From the NCBI GenBank assembly GCA_002842395.1, contig PHCV01000002.1, positions 123,237 to 187,236 on the forward strand: 64,000 nucleotides of DNA, written 5' to 3'. The number at the start of each line of letters is the position of its first letter. Position 1 is the stretch's first letter. Positions 9,158 through 18,717 of the stretch are shown here, in pieces. A program made the translations under genes and the position numbers. Source of the stretch: Betaproteobacteria bacterium HGW-Betaproteobacteria-11. Lineage in GTDB: Bacteria > Pseudomonadota > Gammaproteobacteria > Burkholderiales > Rhodocyclaceae. The notes beneath the pieces were generated by a model, which saw nothing but the letters and a program-made list of their open reading frames with translations, searched no databases and was not told where the DNA came from.

Positions 9158-9173
9158 TGGTGCGGTTCTTGCT
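9158..9173 (+). promoter_or_regulatory. Candidate sigma54 promoter upstream of ntrBC
   Basis: TGGTGC-ggttc-TTGCT keeps the essential GG and GC dinucleotides of the RpoN consensus at the right spacing, 46 bases before the ntrB ATG. The -24 box departs from consensus at two positions. Confidence 0.45.
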
Positions 9174-9218
9174 GAGGTTCTGTTCGATGAATTCCTGCAA
9201 AGAATCTCTCCGCTAACG

Positions 9219-10381
9219 ATGTCCACTTCCTCATTCGGCGGCCTGGATCTGCTCTCATCTGCCGTTCTCCTGGTAGATGACAAACGCGTGTTACGGTACG
9301 TCAATCCGGCGGCGGAGAACCTGTTTGCGATCAGTGCCCGCCAATGGACGGGTCGCTCGTTGCACGACCTGCTGGGGGAACCCCCGGGGCTGATTCTGGC
9401 GCTGGACAGCGCGCTGGCCAACAACTGGAGCTACACCAGTCATAACGTGCAGATCAAACCGGCCAATGGCGCGGCGTTGCATGTTGACTGCACGGTGACT
9501 CCGGTAGCGGCCGGCACTACCCGCCTGCTTCTTGAGCTGCGCCCGATCGATCAGCAGCTGAAGGCGGCCCGCGAGGAGCAGCTGGCCCAACAGCAACAGG
9601 CCAGCCGCGATCTGGTGCGCAACCTGGCGCACGAAATCAAGAATCCGCTGGGCGGGATTCGCGGTTCGGCGCAACTCCTGGAACGCGAACTGGCCAGCGA
9701 ACAGCTCAAGGAATACACCCGGATCATCATCGAGGAAGCCGATCGGCTGCAGGATCTGATGCAACGCCTGCTTTCCTCGCATCGCGCGATGCAGCCGACG
9801 CAGGTCAACATGCACGAGATCCTCGAACGGGTACGCCGCCTGATTCATGCCGAATATCCCGGCGTGCGCGTGCGCCGCGATTATGATACCTCGCTGCCCG
9901 AACTCACCGGTGACCGCGAACAACTCCTGCAGGCCATCCTGAATATCGCGCGCAATGCCGCGCAGGCGATCATGCGCAATCCCCCCAACCCCCTTTCCAA
10001 AAAAGGGGGCGATCAAGGTTCGGCGCAAAGCGCCTCCGGCTCAATGGCCGACCCCGCCTTGGGGCGGCCCGGCGGCGGGGCGGGCAAGGGAGAAATCACC
10101 TTTTACACGCGCGCCACGCGTCAGGTCACGCTGGCCAAAAAGTATCATCGACTGGCGCTCGAACTGCGGGTGATCGACGACGGCCCGGGAATTCCCGAAG
10201 CCCTGCGCGACCGGATTTTCTACCCACTGGTTTCCGGCCGGGAAAACGGCAGCGGCCTGGGGCTGACCATCGCCCAGAGCTTCATCCATCAGCATGGCGG
10301 CACCATCGAGGTCGATTCACAACCCGGACGCACCTGCTTTTCGCTGCTCCTGCCATTGACACGAAAGAAGACATCGACATC

Positions 10382-10385
<4 letters not shown>
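9219..10385 (+). CDS. ntrB: Nitrogen regulation sensor histidine kinase NtrB (GlnL), with an internal insertion
   Basis: Cytoplasmic PAS histidine kinase that phosphorylates NtrC under nitrogen limitation, gated by PII. Seen: PAS domain at about residues 10-105, H-box NLAHEIKNPLGG with His138, N-box in LLQAILNIARNAAQAI (about 236-251), G1 DDGPGIP, F-box FYPLVSGRENGSGLGLTIA and the C-terminal G2. Family members run from the N-box helix almost directly into the EI-x-RTR strand. Here about 38 extra residues (about 254-291, Pro/Gly/Ser-rich) intervene, encoded by a palindromic repeat. The frame stays open, so the kinase may still work. It overlaps ntrC by four bases. Confidence 0.93.
9981..10091 (+). 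repeat. Palindromic repeat inserted in frame within ntrB
   Basis: About 110 bases with no counterpart in NtrB of other proteobacteria. They contain the hairpin CCCCCTTT-ccaaa-AAAGGGGG at 9989-10009 and a GC-rich tail of GGCGGGGCGGGC type. It encodes a low-complexity peptide (PPNPLSKKGG, then PGGGAGKG). CCCCCTTT/AAAGGGGG hairpins of this kind are, as I recall, common intergenic repeats in Betaproteobacteria. Confidence 0.7.
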
Positions 10386-11815
<1,430 letters not shown>

Positions 11816-11884
11816 AACTAGCCCTTCCGGGCAACCCTTGGGTATAGTCCCGCAGGTGACCGCCTTCGTTCGACACAGCCCGCC

Positions 11885-12697
11885 ATGACTGCCCCTGCAT
11901 CTTACGATCTTGCCGCGCTCACCCATGCCCTGGGCGCGGCGGCGTGCCGCTTCGACATCGACCTGTTGTCTGCTTGCGACTCGACCAATGCGCTCCTGCT
12001 GGCGCGTGCCGAAGCCGGCGCCCCTTCCGGCAGCGTGGTGGTTGCCGAGACGCAAACCGCCGGCCGTGGCCGGCGCGGGCGCGCCTGGCTCTCCGCACCC
12101 GGCGAGAGCCTGACCTTTTCCCTGCTCTGGCGCTTTGCCCCCGGCACCTCGCCTGCGGGGCTTTCACTCGCCGTCGGGGTGGCGGTGGCGCAGGCACTGG
12201 AACAGGCCGCATCCCAAAAAGTCGGCGCTGGCGAGACGGCGAGAACCGGCATCCGGCTCAAATGGCCGAACGACATCCTGCTCGACGGCAAGAAACTCGG
12301 TGGCATCCTGCTCGAACTGGTGCCCGGCGCCCCGCACGTCGCGGTGATCGGCATCGGCATCAATCTTTATCTGCCCGGGAACCTGACGGATGAGGTGCGA
12401 ACGCAGGCCGCTGCACTGGATGAGTCGAGCGATCGCAACCGGTTGCTGGCCACGCTGCTGACCCATTTGCTGGCCGTGCTGGAAACCTTTGCCGCCGCCG
12501 GCTTCACCGCCCTGCGCGAGGACTGGCTGATGCGGCACGCCTTCCAGAATCAGCCGGTGCGGCTGCTTTCCGATTTTTCCCCGCCGCGTGTCGGGGTTTG
12601 TCGTGGAGTGGCGCCCGACGGCGCGCTGCTGCTTGAAATCGACGGCCGCATCGAGCGCATCCTTTCCGGTGAGCTGTCGTTGCGGCCCGCGCCATGA
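11885..12697 (+). CDS. birA: Biotin--[acetyl-CoA-carboxylase] ligase, with an R1 peptide insert
   Basis: Activates biotin as biotinyl-AMP and attaches it to AccB; in this window the methylcrotonyl-CoA carboxylase alpha subunit is another likely client. The 270-aa protein is the monofunctional type, lacking the N-terminal repressor HTH. Seen: CDSTNALLLA, the biotinyl-AMP loop GRGRRGRAWLS (61-71), LKWPNDILLDGKKLGGILLE and a small C-terminal domain. Before KWPND there is an extra KVGAGETAR stretch (about 112-120) where family members have a short turn; it is encoded by repeat R1. The start is followed by a coupled coaX (ATGA overlap). Confidence 0.93.
   Translation: MTAPASYDLAALTHALGAAACRFDIDLLSACDSTNALLLARAEAGAPSGSVVVAETQTAGRGRRGRAWLSAPGESLTFSLLWRFAPGTSPAGLSLAVGVAVAQALEQAASQKVGAGETARTGIRLKWPNDILLDGKKLGGILLELVPGAPHVAVIGIGINLYLPGNLTDEVRTQAAALDESSDRNRLLATLLTHLLAVLETFAAAGFTALREDWLMRHAFQNQPVRLLSDFSPPRVGVCRGVAPDGALLLEIDGRIERILSGELSLRPAP
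12216..12242 (+). repeat. R1 dispersed repeat, copy 2 (inside birA)
   Basis: Full consensus copy: AAAAAGTCGGCGCTGG followed by CGAGACGGCGA. It is read in the birA frame as K-VGAGETA-R. Confidence 0.85.
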
Positions 12698-13419
12698 TCC
12701 TCTGCCTCGATGCCGGCAACAGCCAGCTCAAATACGGCCTGCATGACGGTTCGGCGTGGTTGCTGCAGGGCGCCGTCGCTTATGCGGAAAGCCAGGCGCT
12801 GGCCCACCGCCTGCCAGCGCGGCCGGCGCGGATCGTCGCCTGCAATGTCGCTGGCGAGACGGCCCGGCGCAACATCGAACGACTGGCTGCGACACTGGGC
12901 GCATCGCTCACCTGGTTCTCCAGCCAGATCGCCGCTTGCGGGGTGAGCAATGGTTACCTCCATCCGGAGCGGCTCGGCGCCGACCGCTGGGCAGCCCTGA
13001 TCGGCGCGCGCACCCTGCAGCCGGGCAACGTTCTGGTAGTGCTCGCCGGCACCGCAACCACCATCGATTTTCTGGATGCGAACGGTGTGTTCCGCGGCGG
13101 ACTGATCCTGCCCGGACTCGCCCTGATGCGCCACTCGCTGGCCAGCGGCACGGCCGGCCTGCCGCTGGCGCAAGGAACGCACCACCCGCTGCCGCTGGAT
13201 ACCGACGATGCCATCGTCAGCGGCGCACTCGAAGCCACGGCCGGGGCCATCGAACGAATGGCGCGGCATCTCTCAGCCGATGTCCACGGGGATGCCGCTG
13301 CGCAGCAGCTTTCCTGCCTGCTCTCCGGCGGCGCGGCGGGCGCACTGCTGCCTCATCTCGACCTGCCGACACGGCATATCGAACACCTGGTACTCGAAGG
13401 CCTGCTGTGTGCGGACTAG
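12694..13419 (+). CDS. coaX: Type III pantothenate kinase
   Basis: First step of CoA synthesis, phosphorylating pantothenate; needs a monovalent cation and is not feedback-inhibited like CoaA. The 241-aa protein has the ASKHA-fold motifs: LDAGNSQLKYG at the N-terminus, GADRWAALIGA, AGTATTIDFLDANGVFRGGLILPG, and a C-terminal GGAAGALLPHL. The birA-coaX pair with four-base overlap is common in Beta- and Gammaproteobacteria. coaE, the last CoA step, follows 340 bases later. Confidence 0.95.
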   Translation: MILCLDAGNSQLKYGLHDGSAWLLQGAVAYAESQALAHRLPARPARIVACNVAGETARRNIERLAATLGASLTWFSSQIAACGVSNGYLHPERLGADRWAALIGARTLQPGNVLVVLAGTATTIDFLDANGVFRGGLILPGLALMRHSLASGTAGLPLAQGTHHPLPLDTDDAIVSGALEATAGAIERMARHLSADVHGDAAAQQLSCLLSGGAAGALLPHLDLPTRHIEHLVLEGLLCAD

Positions 13420-13454
13420 AATGTGCCGAGCGATAAGCGCAAGGCGAAACGAAC

Positions 13455-13745
13455 ATGGCGATCCGGCTGATTTTCCTTCTTCTGGTTTTTTCCAATCTGG
13501 TGGTCTGGTTGTTCGACCCCTTCGGCCCGGCTGCCGCCGATCGGGAGCCGCAACACATGGCCCAGCAGCTCCACCCTGAGAAGTTGCGCATCGTGCATGA
13601 GGCGCCGGCGGCAAACGTGGCAAACGCTCCCGATCCGGAGCCCATCCCGCCAGCGGCGAAAACACCGGCTACTGCCCCGGTTGCGGGGACGAGTCCAGCG
13701 CCTGCCGCCGCCACACCTGCGGCCACACCGGCGGCCGCTCGCTGA
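13455..13745 (+). CDS. Small membrane-anchored Pro/Ala-rich protein of unknown function
   Basis: 96 aa: an N-terminal hydrophobic segment (about residues 4-21, a signal anchor), then a short polar region (EPQHMAQQLHPEKLRIVHEA) and a low-complexity Pro/Ala/Thr tail. The HPEKLRIV stretch resembles the linker found before SPOR domains, but no SPOR domain follows. Position between coaX and coaE, same strand and close spacing support a real gene. Function is not recognisable. Confidence 0.6.
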   Translation: MAIRLIFLLLVFSNLVVWLFDPFGPAAADREPQHMAQQLHPEKLRIVHEAPAANVANAPDPEPIPPAAKTPATAPVAGTSPAPAAATPAATPAAAR

Positions 13746-13756
13746 CCCGGCGTCGA

Positions 13757-14371
13757 ATGGGTTTCGTCGTCGGTCTCACCGGTGGCATCGGCAGCGGCAA
13801 GAGTGTCGTGGCCGAACAATTTGCCGCCAAGGGCGTCCCGGTCATCGATACCGACCGCATCGCGCACGGACTGACCGCGCCCTCGGGCGCGGCGCTGCCT
13901 GCCTTGCGCGCGACTTTCGGTAGCGGCATCTTCGATGTGGCAGGCCGGCTCGATCGCGCGGCGCTGCGCGAGCTCGTGTTTGCCGATGCCGCCGAACGCA
14001 AACGGCTGGAAGCCATCCTGCATCCGCTGATCCGCGAGGAAAGCGCCCGGCAACTGGCCAGCGTGACCAATGCTGCGCCTTACACGCTGCTGGTGGTGCC
14101 GCTGCTCGTCGAAACCGGGGCCTACCGCGATCACCTCGATCGGGTGCTGGCCGTCGATTGCGCCGAGGAAACGCAGCTTCGCCGCGTCATGGCCAGAAAC
14201 GGGTGCGGGCGCGCCGAAGCCGAACGCATTCTCGCCACCCAGGCTGGCCGCGAAGCACGGCTGGCGGCCGCCGACGATGTGATCGTGAATGAAGGCGAGC
14301 TTTCCGCCCTGACGCCTCAGGTCGACCACCTGCACCGGCTTTATCTGGGCCTGGCGCACCATGAAGGTTGA
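13757..14371 (+). CDS. coaE: Dephospho-CoA kinase
   Basis: Phosphorylates the 3'-hydroxyl of dephospho-CoA, completing CoA synthesis. The 204-aa length is typical. Seen: P-loop GLTGGIGSGKS at residues 6-16, DTDRIAHGLT (the substrate-lid Asp), HPLIREE, VPLLVETG and the adenine-binding AADDVIVNEG near the end. coaE-zapD-yacG is a conserved proteobacterial cluster linking CoA, division and gyrase control genes. The ATG is 11 bases from the end of the preceding small gene. Confidence 0.96.
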   Translation: MGFVVGLTGGIGSGKSVVAEQFAAKGVPVIDTDRIAHGLTAPSGAALPALRATFGSGIFDVAGRLDRAALRELVFADAAERKRLEAILHPLIREESARQLASVTNAAPYTLLVVPLLVETGAYRDHLDRVLAVDCAEETQLRRVMARNGCGRAEAERILATQAGREARLAAADDVIVNEGELSALTPQVDHLHRLYLGLAHHEG

Positions 14372-14425
14372 GCTTTGCCCCGAATTCAGTCACAATCGGC
14401 CGAATTTTTCCATTCCGGCCGGCTT

Positions 14426-15181
14426 GTGATCACCTACGAATATCCTCTCAGCGAGCGCGTTCGCACCCTGCTGCGGCTGGAGGACCTGTTCGACAAGATC
14501 GCGCATTTCATCGCCGCCAGCGGCACCTGCGAACACCACATGGCGCTGGTCACCCTGTTCGAGATTCTCGAAGTGGCCGGGCGCGCCGACCTCAAGTTCG
14601 ATCTGGTGCAGGAACTCGAACGCCAGCGGCAAATTCTCCTTTCCTTCCGCAATAACCCGGAAATCTCCGAGCAGGCGCTTGACGGCGCGCTCTACGAGAT
14701 CGAGCAGGCCAGTGCGCAACTCCTGGCCATGCAGGGCAAGATCGGCCATTACCTGCGCGAGAACGACTGGCTGATGAGCATCAAGAACCGCATCGGCATT
14801 CCCGGCGGCGTCTGCGAATTCGATCTGCCCGGTTACCACTACTGGCTACACCGCGACGCTCCGCTCAGGCAGCAGGACATCAGCGGCTGGATGGCGCCGA
14901 TGCGGCCAATTCACCAGGGCCTGACCATCGTGCTGCGCCTGCTGCGTGCTTCCGGCCGGGTGGAAAAACTGCTCGCCAGCCGCGGCGCCTATCAGCTTAC
15001 ACTCGGCGGCCGCAATGCCCAGCTGGTCCGGCTGCGCCTGCGGTGCGAGCTCGCCGTGGTGCCGGAAATTTCCGCCGGCAAGTTTGCCGTCAACATCCGC
15101 TTCCTGCGCCCCGACATGGATCAGCGGCCGCGCCAGGTCGATGTCAATGTCGACTTCGAACTGACGTTGTGTAATCTGTAA
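14426..15181 (+). CDS. zapD: Cell division protein ZapD
   Basis: Cytoplasmic FtsZ-crosslinking factor that stabilises the Z-ring. The 251-aa product matches the family by ITYEYPLSERVRTLLRLEDLFDKI at its start, an alpha-helical N-terminal half and the beta-rich end ending VDVNVDFELTLCNL. I choose the GTG at 14426 because family members begin at this point; a TTG 17 codons upstream is in frame but adds unconserved residues. It sits between coaE and yacG, the usual context. No clear Shine-Dalgarno precedes either start. Confidence 0.88.
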   Translation: MITYEYPLSERVRTLLRLEDLFDKIAHFIAASGTCEHHMALVTLFEILEVAGRADLKFDLVQELERQRQILLSFRNNPEISEQALDGALYEIEQASAQLLAMQGKIGHYLRENDWLMSIKNRIGIPGGVCEFDLPGYHYWLHRDAPLRQQDISGWMAPMRPIHQGLTIVLRLLRASGRVEKLLASRGAYQLTLGGRNAQLVRLRLRCELAVVPEISAGKFAVNIRFLRPDMDQRPRQVDVNVDFELTLCNL

Positions 15182-15195
15182 CTTCGCCACTCCGC

Positions 15196-15399
15196 ATGAC
15201 CTCGTCGTCGCAGACAACCCAGCGCCCCCGCAGCGTCCCCTGTCCGGTCTGTGGTTGCGAGGTGGTCTGGAGCGAAGAAAGCCCTTGCCGGCCATTCTGC
15301 TCGGCGCGCTGCAAGGGGGTCGATCTCGGTGCCTGGGCGAGCGGTGAATACCGGGTTCAAGCAACCGAAAAATCGGAGCCGGGTCAGGAAAGCGAGTAG
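15196..15399 (+). CDS. yacG: DNA gyrase inhibitor YacG (zinc protein)
   Basis: Small zinc-finger protein that binds GyrB and inhibits gyrase. 67 aa, within the family's usual 60-70. Zinc ligands are visible as CPVCGC and FCSARCK (C-x2-C and C-x3-C); the GyrB-contact tail LGAWASGEYRV follows. It completes the coaE-zapD-yacG cluster. Its stop abuts the stop of the convergent Nudix gene with no spacer. Confidence 0.92.
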   Translation: MTSSSQTTQRPRSVPCPVCGCEVVWSEESPCRPFCSARCKGVDLGAWASGEYRVQATEKSEPGQESE

Positions 15400-16377
15400 C
15401 TACACCGCTTGCCACGCGGCGCGGATCGCGGCGACGCCGTGGGCGCCCGCGGCACGCGCGGCATCGAGATCATCCCGGCACAAGCTGCCAAGCGCAAAAG
15501 TCGGCGCTGGCGGCACGCCGATCTGGGCGGCGAAGGCAGCCCAGCCAAGGCCGGCCTGACCCGGGTGAGTGGTACTTTCCCTGACCGGCCCATAAACCAC
15601 GAAATCGCAGCCGAGCCGGGCGGCGCACTCCAGTTCCCGCGGCGTATGGCAGCTCGCGGCGACCAGCGGAAAGTCCGGTCGCGCGGTCAGGGTGGCCAGC
15701 AGGCGTGCCGGCAGATGTACGCCATCGGCGCCGCTCTGGCGCGCCAGAGCGGGGTCGCCGTTGATCAGCACCCGTGCGCCAAAACGATGGCACAGGGCCA
15801 CCGCCGCCTGCGCGAATTCGCCCCGCGCGGCGGCGGACAAGCCCGGCTCGCGAACCTGCACCAGCCTGAGCCCGGCCGCGAGCGCGGTTTCGAGCGCGGC
15901 GAGCTGCGCCGCGATGCCCATCTCGCCGGCCTGGGTGATGGCATAGAACTCGGGCAGGGCGAGCGCGGCGAGCACCGGCGCATTGGCCGGCAGCATCGGC
16001 ACGACCGTCGGCGCCTCCCGCTCCTGCCAGGCCAGCGCGCTGTGCACATGATCGCGGATTTCACCCCGCCAGGCCCGCACCCGATAGAAGTAGAGCCGCA
16101 CATGGGCATGCGGGTAGACGTGCTCGCGCCTGAGCCACGGATCGGCGCGCAGCACGGTGATGCCGAGTTCCTCGTTCAGCTCGCGGCAAAGCGCCGCCAG
16201 CGGCGTCTCGCCCGGCTCGATCTTGCCGCCGGGAAATTCCCAGTAGCCGGGATAGAACGTGTCGGCCGCGCGCTGGCCGAGCAGGAAGCGGCCGTCGGGC
16301 CGCTCGATCACCGCGGCGGCCACCTCGGTCAGCTTGCGTGGGGCAGGGGATGCTGCCGCCGGCTGCCGCTCGCTCAC
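15400..16377 (-). CDS. Nudix hydrolase fused to a ThiE/TenI-like domain
   Basis: Two-domain 325-aa protein. Residues 15-145 are a MutT-type Nudix domain with a full Nudix box (GGKIEPGET ... RELNEELG, about 50-71), expected to clean up oxidised nucleotides such as 8-oxo-dGTP. Residues 155-325 resemble thiamine-phosphate synthase/TenI (LVQVREPGLS, VLINGDPALARQSGADGVHLP, VYGPVRESTTHPGQAGLG), but whether it makes TMP is unknown. This fusion is a known betaproteobacterial arrangement. R1 copy 3 lies in the ThiE-like part and is read as GVPPAPTFALG. It overlaps the DUF815 gene upstream by four bases. Confidence 0.87.
   Translation of the reverse strand: MSERQPAAASPAPRKLTEVAAAVIERPDGRFLLGQRAADTFYPGYWEFPGGKIEPGETPLAALCRELNEELGITVLRADPWLRREHVYPHAHVRLYFYRVRAWRGEIRDHVHSALAWQEREAPTVVPMLPANAPVLAALALPEFYAITQAGEMGIAAQLAALETALAAGLRLVQVREPGLSAAARGEFAQAAVALCHRFGARVLINGDPALARQSGADGVHLPARLLATLTARPDFPLVAASCHTPRELECAARLGCDFVVYGPVRESTTHPGQAGLGWAAFAAQIGVPPAPTFALGSLCRDDLDAARAAGAHGVAAIRAAWQAV
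15496..15521 (+). repeat. R1 dispersed repeat, copy 3 (inside Nudix/ThiE-like gene)
   Basis: AAAAGTCGGCGCTGG followed by CGGCACGCCGA. GTCGGCG and CGCCGA can pair as a small hairpin. On the minus strand it is read in frame as GVPPAPTFA. Confidence 0.8.
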
Positions 16378-17243
16378 CTGGGCCTGGCCCGCCGTCCGGC
16401 AAAGTCGCGGGCGAACTGCCAGGCCACGCGGCCGCTACGCGAACCGCGGGCGAGCGCCCATTGCAGGGCTTCCTGACGGGCCGCAAGGATGGTCTCCGGG
16501 ACACAGCCATACTGGGCGAGCCAGTGCGCGCAGATGGCCAGATACTCGTCCTGGCCGAAAGGATAGAACGACAGCCAGAGCCCGAAGCGCTCGGCGAGCG
16601 AGACTTTCTCCTCGGTCGTCTCGCCGGGACGGATGTCGCCGGTTTCCGAATGACCGGCTTCGAGGTTTTCCGCCATTTTTTCCGGCATCAGGTGGCGGCG
16701 GTTGGAGGTGGCGTAGATCAGCAGGTTGTCCGGCATGCCCGAAATCGAGCCGTCGAGCGCGCTCTTCAAGGCCTTGTAGCCCGGCTCGCCGACTTCGAAC
16801 GACAGGTCGTCGCAAAAGACGATGAATTTTTCACGGCGCGGCGCGATCAGCGCGACGATGTCCGGCAGATGCAGCAGATCGTTTTTGTCCACCTCGATCA
16901 GACGCAGGCCGCGGCGGGCGAAGGAGTCGAGCACGGCCTTGACCAGCGAGCTCTTGCCCGTGCCGCGCGCGCCGGTGAGCAGCACGTTGTTGGCCGGCCG
17001 GCCCTGGACGAACTGGCGGGTGTTCTGCTCGATGCGCTGCTTTTGATCCTCGACCGCCTGCAGGTCGGAAAGCAGGATGCGGTGCGGATGGGGCACGGCT
17101 TCGAGAAAGCCCCGGCCCGCGCGCGTGCGCCAGCGAAAGGCGGGCGCCGACCAGTCGGGCGGAAAAGTCGGCGCCGGCAATACGGCGTCGAGCCGGGCAT
17201 AGAGCCGGTCGAGGCGTTCCAGCAAGGGGGTGAGATCAGTCAT
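16374..17243 (-). CDS. DUF815 family P-loop ATPase
   Basis: A 289-aa AAA-like ATPase of unknown cellular role. Seen: Walker A in LLTGARGTGKSSL at residues 89-100, Walker B IVFCDDLSFE, sensor region LLIYATSNRRHLMPE, and a C-terminal helical lid. The family is widespread and uncharacterised. Residues about 20-29 (AVLPAPTFPP) come from a diverged copy of repeat R1. The stop overlaps the start of the Nudix gene (ATGA), so the two are probably one operon. Confidence 0.82.
   Translation of the reverse strand: MTDLTPLLERLDRLYARLDAVLPAPTFPPDWSAPAFRWRTRAGRGFLEAVPHPHRILLSDLQAVEDQKQRIEQNTRQFVQGRPANNVLLTGARGTGKSSLVKAVLDSFARRGLRLIEVDKNDLLHLPDIVALIAPRREKFIVFCDDLSFEVGEPGYKALKSALDGSISGMPDNLLIYATSNRRHLMPEKMAENLEAGHSETGDIRPGETTEEKVSLAERFGLWLSFYPFGQDEYLAICAHWLAQYGCVPETILAARQEALQWALARGSRSGRVAWQFARDFAGRRARPR
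17163..17188 (+). repeat. R1 dispersed repeat, copy 4 (inside DUF815 gene)
   Basis: AAAAGTCGGCGCCGG then CAATACGGCGTC: about 22 of 26 positions agree with consensus. It is read on the minus strand as LPAPTFPP near the DUF815 N-terminus. Confidence 0.65.
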
Positions 17244-17373
17244 TGTCGTCGGCAGGGGGTGAGCCGGGGCGATCCGGCCCGCGTGGTGACCCGGGCGGCG
17301 ACTTCGGCCAGACGCGCCAAAGCAGGATCAGGAGAACGAGCGGCAGGCCGAGTTCGAGCAGGGTGCCCCACAT
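17236..17373 (-). CDS. Small single-pass membrane protein (45 aa), tentative
   Basis: A short reading frame directly upstream of the DUF815 gene and overlapping its start by eight bases. The predicted 45-aa product has one hydrophobic helix (LLELGLPLVLLILLWRVW) followed by a Pro/Gly/Asp-rich cytoplasmic tail ending PPADDND. The overlap and the transmembrane pattern suggest a genuine small protein coupled to DUF815. No strong Shine-Dalgarno is visible, so this remains a proposal. Confidence 0.42.
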   Translation of the reverse strand: MWGTLLELGLPLVLLILLWRVWPKSPPGSPRGPDRPGSPPADDND

Positions 17374-17423
17374 GGGTTAAGCTTGGGTTCGATCGATGCG
17401 CCCACTTTAACAGATCGCCACCC

Positions 17424-18584
17424 ATGCCACGCCCCTTCCTCCTGCTTCTCTCCGCCCTCGTCGTTTTCCTGCTTGCCGCTTGCGCGCCGCAACTCCCCCG
17501 TCCTCCGGTGGAAGCACCCACTCCGGCGCCACCAGTTCAAGCTGCAAGCTGGAACGACTTGCCTGGCTGGCCGGAAGAAAATCTCACCGAAGCTTTCGCC
17601 AGCTTTCGTGACAGTTGCAAGGCGCTGGAAAAACGCCGCTTGTGGCAGGCCGCCTGCGCCGCCACGCGCAACCTGGAGACGGCCGCGCCGGAAGTTCTCA
17701 AGGTGTGGTTCGAGCGCCACTTCCGTCCCTGGGCGCTGGTCGATCCCGACGGCTCGACGGAGGGTCTGATCACCGGATATTACGAGCCGATCATCAAAGG
17801 CTCGCGCACGCCCGGGCCGCGCTTTCCCTATCCGGTGTTCGGCCCGCCGGCCGACCTGATCGACGTCGAGCTGGCCGCGCTCTACCCCGAGCTCAAGTCG
17901 ATGCGCTTGCGCGGACGCCTCGAAGGCCGTCGGCTGGTGCCTTATTTTTCCCGTGATAAATGGGAAAAAGAGAAAAGCAAGCGCTTACCTGACGCGCTGC
18001 TGTGGGTGAATGACGCCATCGATTTGTTCTTCCTCGAGATCCAGGGCTCGGGTCAGGTGGTGCTCGCCGACGGTCAGCGGCTGCGTCTTGGATATGCCGA
18101 CCAGAATGGCCACCCCTACCGCTCGATCGGCCGCTGGCTGATCGAGCACGGCGAGCTCACTGCGGATCAAGCCTCGATGCAGGGTATCCGCAACTGGGTC
18201 GCCAAGCACCCGGAGCGACAAAACGAACTGCTCGGGGTCAACCCCAGCCTGGTCTTTTTCCGCGAGTTGCCGGTCGAAGGCAGCGGCCCACCGGGGGCGC
18301 TGGGCGTGCCGCTGACTCCGGAGCGCAGCCTGGCCGTCGATCCGCGCCATGTTCCGCTCGGCGCGCCGGTCTGGCTGGTCACCCGGCACCCGACCAACGG
18401 CACACCGCTCTCCCGCTTGATGCTGGCCCAGGATACCGGGGGCGCGATTCGCGGCGTGGTGCGCGCCGATTTCTTCTGGGGCAGCGGGGCAGAAGCCGGC
18501 CGGCACGCCGGCGCCATGCGCCATCCCGGCCGGATGTGGTTGCTGCTGCCGGTCGAAGCCGGGCCGGAAGACCTGTCGCGCTAG
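17424..18584 (+). CDS. mltA: Membrane-bound lytic murein transglycosylase A
   Basis: Outer-membrane lipoprotein that cleaves the glycan strands of peptidoglycan, giving 1,6-anhydromuropeptides. The 386-aa protein starts with a lipoprotein signal (LLLSALVVFLLAAC, Cys about residue 18). The MltA barrel follows (LITGYYEPIIKGSRTPGPRFPYPVFG) and the C-terminal 3D domain carries the catalytic Asp region AQDTGGAIRG ... ADFFWGSG. Start chosen at the ATG giving the signal peptide; the frame is open further upstream but runs antisense through two genes. Confidence 0.93.
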   Translation: MPRPFLLLLSALVVFLLAACAPQLPRPPVEAPTPAPPVQAASWNDLPGWPEENLTEAFASFRDSCKALEKRRLWQAACAATRNLETAAPEVLKVWFERHFRPWALVDPDGSTEGLITGYYEPIIKGSRTPGPRFPYPVFGPPADLIDVELAALYPELKSMRLRGRLEGRRLVPYFSRDKWEKEKSKRLPDALLWVNDAIDLFFLEIQGSGQVVLADGQRLRLGYADQNGHPYRSIGRWLIEHGELTADQASMQGIRNWVAKHPERQNELLGVNPSLVFFRELPVEGSGPPGALGVPLTPERSLAVDPRHVPLGAPVWLVTRHPTNGTPLSRLMLAQDTGGAIRGVVRADFFWGSGAEAGRHAGAMRHPGRMWLLLPVEAGPEDLSR

Positions 18585-18586
18585 TG

Positions 18587-18717
18587 TAGTGCTTACGAAT
18601 TGTCGAAACCGTCAAAACACCTCGGCGTCATTCCCGCGGAAGCGGGAATCCAGTACGTTCCTGGGTCCCCGCTTCGCCCGCCGCGAAGCGGAGTTAAAAT
18701 TTACCAAGCGCCACACT
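18587..18717 (+). mobile_element. MITE-like element B, copy 1
   Basis: About 130 bases from TAGTGCTTACGAATTGTCG to CAAGCGCCACACT, with an internal hairpin CATTCCCGCGGAAGCGGGAATCC and a second palindrome GCTTCGCCCGCCGCGAAGC. A second copy with about 52 extra internal bases lies at 25852-26034. It encodes nothing recognisable. Confidence 0.72.

Noticed and set aside
12848..12872. GTCGCTGGCGAGACGGC in coaX, giving VAGETARR like R1
   Set aside because: It lacks the A-tract and the GGC of the core, and CoaX proteins have a similar peptide at this place; chance is enough.
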